NCBI GenBank assembly: GCA_023389135.1
Contig: JAEWEX010000352.1
Span: forward strand, 1-7,040
Direction: 5' to 3'
DNA from: Pseudomonadota bacterium
Lineage (GTDB): Bacteria > Pseudomonadota > Alphaproteobacteria > Rhizobiales > Methylopilaceae
Length of the DNA stretch: 7,040 bases
Shown here: positions 6,057-7,040 of the stretch, one piece after another
How the letters are laid out: each line of letters opens with the position of its first letter
Numbering within the stretch: position 1 is the first letter of the stretch
Made by a program: the position numbers and the translations under genes
The notes under the pieces: generated by a model
The model's database searches: none
What the model saw: only the letters and a program-made list of their open reading frames with translations
Told to the model about the DNA's origin: nothing

Positions 6057-7040
6057 GCGGCTTGCTCCTCGGTTTGCGTGACGCGGCCGGCGAGCCATCG
6101 CGCCGTCCGCAGCAGCCGCGCGTCGTCGCCGCGCCGCCCTATCAACTGTACGCCCATGGGCAGCCCGTTGTCCGCCTCAAGCAGCGGCACGGTGACCGCC
6201 GGCGTCCCGCACAGCGTCCACAGCCCGTTGAAGATCGGGCTGCCGGTGCTCTCCAGTCCAGCGGGCGCCGGGCCGGGCGTGGCGGGCGTGATGATCGCGT
6301 CGCAGCGCTCGAAAATCTCGGAAAGGCCGCCATGAAGCACGTCCGGCCAGTCCAGCGCGGCGATGTAGTCGCGTGCGGCGACCGCCTTGCCGGTCTGCAT
6401 GGCGGCCGACAGCACCGGCGACAGCCGGTCCGCGCCGCGCCGCTCGAAGGAGAAGTAGCATTTCGCCATCTCGGCGAAGTTGATCCGCTCGCGGATCGCG
6501 GCCGCCTCGCCGAAGGCGTTGGGGAGCGGGGCCTCGAAGCAGTGCTCGCCGAGCAGGCCGGTCAGTTCGCGCAAGGCGAGCCGCGTCTGCTCGTCCGCCG
6601 TCTCCCAGCCGGGAGGGCGCACGAAGGCGAATGTGGGGATCACCGGCGGCGCCGACGACGCGATCTCCAGCAGTCGCGGCGCCGCCGCCGGCTGGGTCGC
6701 GCGGTCGCCCGGATGGTGGCCGAACAGGACCTCGGCAACCAGCGCCGCATCCTCCAGAGAGCGCGCGAACACGCCCACCGTGTCGAGGCTCGGCGACTGC
6801 TGCAGGATGCCCGTGCGCGGGATCGCGCCGAAGGTCGGCTTGAAGCCCACGATCCCGCAATAGGCCGCGGGCCGGATCACCGACCCGCCGGTCTGCGTGC
6901 CGATGGCCAGCGGCACCATGCCGGAGGCGACGGCCGCCGCCGACCCCGACGAGGAGCCGCCCGGCGTATGCGCGGGATCGCGCGGATTGCGGGTCTTTCC
7001 GGGGTGCAGGAAGGCGAGCTCGGTGGTCACCGTCTTGCCC
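6053..7040 (-). CDS. Amidase-signature family enzyme (5' end outside the window)
   Basis: C-terminal part, 328 codons, of a hydrolase of the amidase-signature family (GatA, fatty acid amide hydrolase, malonamidase), which cleaves carboxamides through a Ser-cisSer-Lys triad. Seen: the frame is open to the right edge (GKTVTTELAFLHPGKTRNP). Then comes the signature HTPGGSSSGSAAAVASG with the cis-Ser codon at 6955-6953. GTQTGGSVIRPAAYCG follows, with the nucleophile Ser codon at 6883-6881, exactly 24 residues later as in FAAH and GatA. C-terminal landmarks are DAIITPATPGPAP, NGLWTLCGTPAVTVPL and GLPMGVQLIGRRGDDARLL. The catalytic Lys and about 100 N-terminal residues lie beyond the window. The GTG at 7030 is not the start. 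It is probably a stand-alone amidase and not GatA proper, since no gatB or gatC is seen next to it and it has Gln where GatA has Asp before TGGS. The substrate cannot be deduced. It shares an ATGA overlap with the small membrane protein gene. Confidence 0.92.
   Translation of the reverse strand, partial: GKTVTTELAFLHPGKTRNPRDPAHTPGGSSSGSAAAVASGMVPLAIGTQTGGSVIRPAAYCGIVGFKPTFGAIPRTGILQQSPSLDTVGVFARSLEDAALVAEVLFGHHPGDRATQPAAAPRLLEIASSAPPVIPTFAFVRPPGWETADEQTRLALRELTGLLGEHCFEAPLPNAFGEAAAIRERINFAEMAKCYFSFERRGADRLSPVLSAAMQTGKAVAARDYIAALDWPDVLHGGLSEIFERCDAIITPATPGPAPAGLESTGSPIFNGLWTLCGTPAVTVPLLEADNGLPMGVQLIGRRGDDARLLRTARWLAGRVTQTEEQAA
6065..6070 (-). promoter_or_regulatory. Shine-Dalgarno sequence of the small membrane protein
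   Basis: Minus-strand GAGGAG inside the final codons of the amidase gene, 8 nt before the ATG at 6056-6054. It supports the 75-residue reading over the longer one starting at 6098. Confidence 0.6.

Noticed and set aside
6053..7040. Amidase read as GatA of the Asp/Glu-tRNA amidotransferase.
   Set aside because: No gatB or gatC nearby in the window and the GTQTGGSV motif differs from the usual GatA form. A stand-alone amidase fits better, though the N-terminus is not visible.

Overview
The window is densely coding, very GC-rich DNA (roughly two thirds G+C or more by eye). It looks like an alphaproteobacterium, probably Hyphomicrobiales/Rhizobiales or a relative. The evidence is a DUF2585 (UPF0314) gene, a DUF3422 gene, a rhizobial-style amidase and the codon bias. 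Nothing indicates a phage, plasmid, insertion sequence, CRISPR array or RNA gene. All genes have similar base composition.

Left block (1-3319, all minus strand, transcribed right to left): a glycolate oxidase operon in the order glcD, glcE, DUF2585 membrane protein, glcF. glcD and glcE share an ATGA overlap. glcE overlaps the DUF2585 gene by 14 nt, and the DUF2585 gene ends 3 nt before glcF, which runs off the left edge after 39 codons. GlcD, GlcE and GlcF together oxidise glycolate to glyoxylate and pass electrons to the membrane quinone pool. The small integral membrane protein placed inside the complex operon is the most interesting point of the window.

Middle (3320-3479): a divergent control region of about 160 bp between glcD (minus) and a LysR-type regulator gene (plus, 3480-4421). 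It holds a symmetric T-N11-A LysR box (TTGT-N11-ACAA, 3436-3454) and weak back-to-back promoter candidates. The simplest reading is that the LysR protein regulates the glc operon and itself.

Right block (4425-7040, all minus strand): a 5'-truncated amidase-signature enzyme, then a 75-residue two-helix membrane protein coupled to it by an ATGA overlap, then after a 108-bp gap a DUF3422 protein with a coiled coil and two C-terminal membrane helices. The DUF3422 gene converges on lysR with only 3 bp between stop codons.

I see no wholly new system. The points that may be undescribed are the DUF2585 gene embedded in glcDEF and the small membrane protein coupled to the amidase.
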